Notes under the pieces: model-generated
What the model was told of the DNA's origin: nothing
The model's database searches: none
The model's input: the letters and a program-made list of their open reading frames with translations, nothing else
Made by a program: the position numbers and the translations under genes
Assembly (NCBI GenBank): GCA_934309345.1
Contig: CAKRDD010000010.1
Span: forward strand, 34,254-98,253
Direction: 5' to 3'
Origin: an uncultured Mediterraneibacter sp.
GTDB lineage: Bacteria > Bacillota > Clostridia > Lachnospirales > Lachnospiraceae
DNA: 64,000 nt
Part shown: in pieces, positions 61,769 to 64,000 of the stretch
Layout: every line of letters starts with the position of its first letter
How positions within the stretch are numbered: position 1 is the first letter of the stretch

Positions 61769-64000
61769 TTATAAATGATTCAGCGCATCTACCATCTGTT
61801 CGAGCATCTCCCTCTTGATTCCAGGAACAAAGCTAAGAAGCTGACGAAGTGGCATTCCTTCCATCATCGCTGCCATCATTTCCTGATTCACAACTCCGGA
61901 TTCATCATTTTCATTTGCTTCTGCCATATCCATTGCTGCATCATTCTGTGCCATTCCCTGCATGAAAGGTCCCATCACTGCCTGTGCCTTTGGATCACGC
62001 ATCAATTCTCCAAGACAAGTGTTTAAGGAATATGTTTTCGGAAGCTCTTTTGTAGGATGTACTGTGATTTCTTCACCCACACACATCTGATCTGCATTTT
62101 CACCAATCATTACTTTATAAGTGCCTTCCTCTGCATACCAGCCATGGATCAGTGTATTCCAGTAAGCAAATGCTCTCTCATCCAGTGTAAATGTGACTGT
62201 CTTCTCTTCTCCTGCTTCTAAGGAAATCTTTTCGAATCCTCTCAGTTCTCTGACCGGACGTACCACTTCTGTCTCCGGTGCTTCTACATAAAGCTGAACG
62301 ACTGTCTTGCCGGCACAGTTTCCGGTATTCTTTACTTTCACACTTACTTCTACAGTATCTTTATCAGACATTTCTTTCTTATCGAGCTGAAGATCACTGT
62401 ACACAAATGTTGTATAAGAAAGTCCATGTCCGAATGGGAACGCTGTCTCCATTTTTCTGGATGTGTAGTAGCGATATCCTACAAACACGCCTTCTCTGTA
62501 ATCAGAATTATCATATCCTTTTCCATAAGTCAGATAGCAAGGTGTATCTTCCAGACGAAGTGGGAATGTCTCTGCCAGGCGTCCGCTTGGATTCTTTCTT
62601 CCTGCAAGTACTTCAGCAACAGCTTTTCCAACTGCCTCGCCTCCAAGATAAGCTTCCAGGATACCTTCCACCTGATCTTTCCAAGGCATAACAACTGCAG
62701 AACCGTTGTGAAGAACAACAACTACATGTTTCTGTACTTCAAGCACTTTCTGTACAAGTTCATTCTGACAATCCGGAAGGTTCATATGCTTTCTGTCATA
62801 TCCTTCAGATTCAAAGTTATCCGGAAGTCCGAGGAAAAGAACTGCTGCGTCAGCTTCTTTCGCTGCCTTTACTGCTTCGTTCTGAAGTTCTTCTACAACT
62901 TCATCTTTCTCGTCCTGATAGCCTTCTGCGAAAATTACATTCGCAAGTTCCGGAATCTCTTTTGCAGCTTCCAGTGCGGATTCCACTTTCCAGCTGTTGA
63001 TATGGGAACTTCCACCGCCCTGATATCTTGGTGTCTTTGCGTATTTTCCGATAAATGCAATCTTCTTATCAGAAGTTAACGGAAGGATATCATTTTCATT
63101 CTTTAATAATACCATACATTCCGCTTCGATTTCAGCTGCCGCTGCGTGATCTTTTTCATAATCAAATGCAGCTTCTGTATCGCGGTTCTCTGTGTAGCGG
63201 AAGATCACATTAAGTACTCTCTCGCAGGCCTGGTCAACAACGCTTTCGTCGAGTTTTCCTTCCTGAACTGCTTTCACGATCAGTCGGTCGTTCTCGTAAT
63301 CTCCAGGTGGCATCTCCAGGTCAAGTCCTGCTGCAAGTGAAGATACTCTGTCATTTACTGCACCCCAGTCTGAAACAACATATCCGTCAAATCCCCATTC
63401 TTCTCTTAAGATCTCTGTCAGATACTCTTTGCTGTCTCCTACAAATTCTCCGTTGATACGGTTGTAGGAACTCATGACTGTCCATGGTTTTGCTTTCTTC
63501 ACTGCGCCCTCAAAGGATGCAAGATAGATTTCTCTCAGTGTTCTTTCATCCATATCAGATGAATTTGTCATACGACGTTTTTCCTGATTGTTTGCAACGA
63601 AATGCTTTGCACTTGTTCCAACATTCTTGCTCTGGACTCCTTCGATCAGTGCTGCTGCCATCTCTGTGGATACGAATGGATCCTCTGAATAGTATTCAAA
63701 GTTTCTTCCGCAAAGTGGGGAACGTTTGATGTTCATTGCAGGTCCGAGGATCGTGCTGACATCCATTGCCTGACATTCCTGGCCGAGCAGTTCTCCCTGT
63801 CTGCGGATCAGATCACGGTCAAAACTGGATGCTGTCGCACATCCTGCCGGGAAGCAGATTGCCTTCTCACTCTCGTTGATTCCAAGATGGTCAGCTCCCT
63901 GTGCCTGCTTTCTCAGTCCATGTGGTCCGTCTGTTACCATAACGGATGGAATTCCAAGACGCTCCACTCCTTTCAGATGCCAGAAGTCTGCTCCGGAACA
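61769..64000 (-). CDS. GH3 beta-glycosidase, 5' end cut by window
   Basis: At least 743 residues; the frame stays open to the window edge (CSGADFWHLKGVERLGIPSV reads straight through), so the GTG at 63967 is not the start. Catalytic Asp in VVSDWG, phosphate/sugar motifs KHFVANNQE and the PA-less GH3 C-domain plus a fibronectin-III-like region (about FEKISLEAGEEKTVTFTLD). The final 84 residues form a methionine-rich tail resembling that of the GH78. Probably beta-glucosidase or xylosidase, cytoplasmic if the missing N-terminus lacks a signal. Confidence 0.92.
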   Translation of the reverse strand, partial: CSGADFWHLKGVERLGIPSVMVTDGPHGLRKQAQGADHLGINESEKAICFPAGCATASSFDRDLIRRQGELLGQECQAMDVSTILGPAMNIKRSPLCGRNFEYYSEDPFVSTEMAAALIEGVQSKNVGTSAKHFVANNQEKRRMTNSSDMDERTLREIYLASFEGAVKKAKPWTVMSSYNRINGEFVGDSKEYLTEILREEWGFDGYVVSDWGAVNDRVSSLAAGLDLEMPPGDYENDRLIVKAVQEGKLDESVVDQACERVLNVIFRYTENRDTEAAFDYEKDHAAAAEIEAECMVLLKNENDILPLTSDKKIAFIGKYAKTPRYQGGGSSHINSWKVESALEAAKEIPELANVIFAEGYQDEKDEVVEELQNEAVKAAKEADAAVLFLGLPDNFESEGYDRKHMNLPDCQNELVQKVLEVQKHVVVVLHNGSAVVMPWKDQVEGILEAYLGGEAVGKAVAEVLAGRKNPSGRLAETFPLRLEDTPCYLTYGKGYDNSDYREGVFVGYRYYTSRKMETAFPFGHGLSYTTFVYSDLQLDKKEMSDKDTVEVSVKVKNTGNCAGKTVVQLYVEAPETEVVRPVRELRGFEKISLEAGEEKTVTFTLDERAFAYWNTLIHGWYAEEGTYKVMIGENADQMCVGEEITVHPTKELPKTYSLNTCLGELMRDPKAQAVMGPFMQGMAQNDAAMDMAEANENDESGVVNQEMMAAMMEGMPLRQLLSFVPGIKREMLEQMVDALNHL

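Overview
The window looks like the chromosome of a gut Lachnospiraceae bacterium (Clostridium cluster XIVa; Blautia, Mediterraneibacter, Dorea and Coprococcus are the relatives I would compare). This rests on a low-to-moderate G+C, strong GGAGG ribosome sites, a class III fructose-bisphosphatase, HPr kinase, a T-box, ThiS/F/G/H thiamine synthesis, GPH sugar permeases, and many glycoside hydrolases without signal peptides. I could not run a database search, so family names come from motifs and recalled family features. No tRNA, rRNA or CRISPR array was seen.

Layout. 1-3.9 kb (minus strand) is the replication/partition end of an integrated element: small ORFs, a RepA_N/DUF6017-type initiator with seven 23-bp iterons inside its gene, a sigma-region-4-like protein, ParA and ParB. 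It most resembles a Tn1549-like conjugative element. It abuts a 3' fragment of hemZ next to fbp. 4.2-27.7 kb is mostly housekeeping: fbp, dapB, a tandem-OB SSB-like protein, typA, hpf, yigZ, a class A PBP, a ClC channel, a BASS transporter behind a T-box (probable Ile specifier), a MATE pump, glucokinase, hprK, uvrC, larC/larB/larE and a second MATE. 27.7-31.5 kb is thiSFGHE behind a TPP riboswitch. A HTH-AAA-nuclease gene follows at 31.5-33.5 kb.

33.7-42 kb is an alpha-galactoside locus. A lipoprotein and two permeases import the sugar, GH36 removes galactose, a GH13 amylosucrase-like enzyme could use the sucrose left over, and a divergent AraC regulator has repeated operator-like sites. 42.1-47.8 kb holds the most unusual genes: a BaiA-like short-chain dehydrogenase, an 1153-residue fusion (Old-Yellow-Enzyme domain, Fe-S and FAD/NAD domain, extended SDR, zinc ribbon), and a divergent MerR regulator. 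The fusion promoter has the 19-bp spacer and internal dyad typical of MerR control. 47.8-55.4 kb is accessory: an orphan JetD-like Toprim protein, a GPH permease, an RloA-RloB operon with a third ATPase, and a second AAA/PD-(D/E)XK gene. 55.5-64 kb is a minus-strand glycan cluster: GH3 (cut by the window end), GPH permease, GH78 rhamnosidase, GH43-like and an esterase. The GH78 and GH3 proteins share a similar methionine-rich C-terminal tail.

A family of short palindromic repeats built on GTTACTG...CAGTAAC is scattered between genes across the window.
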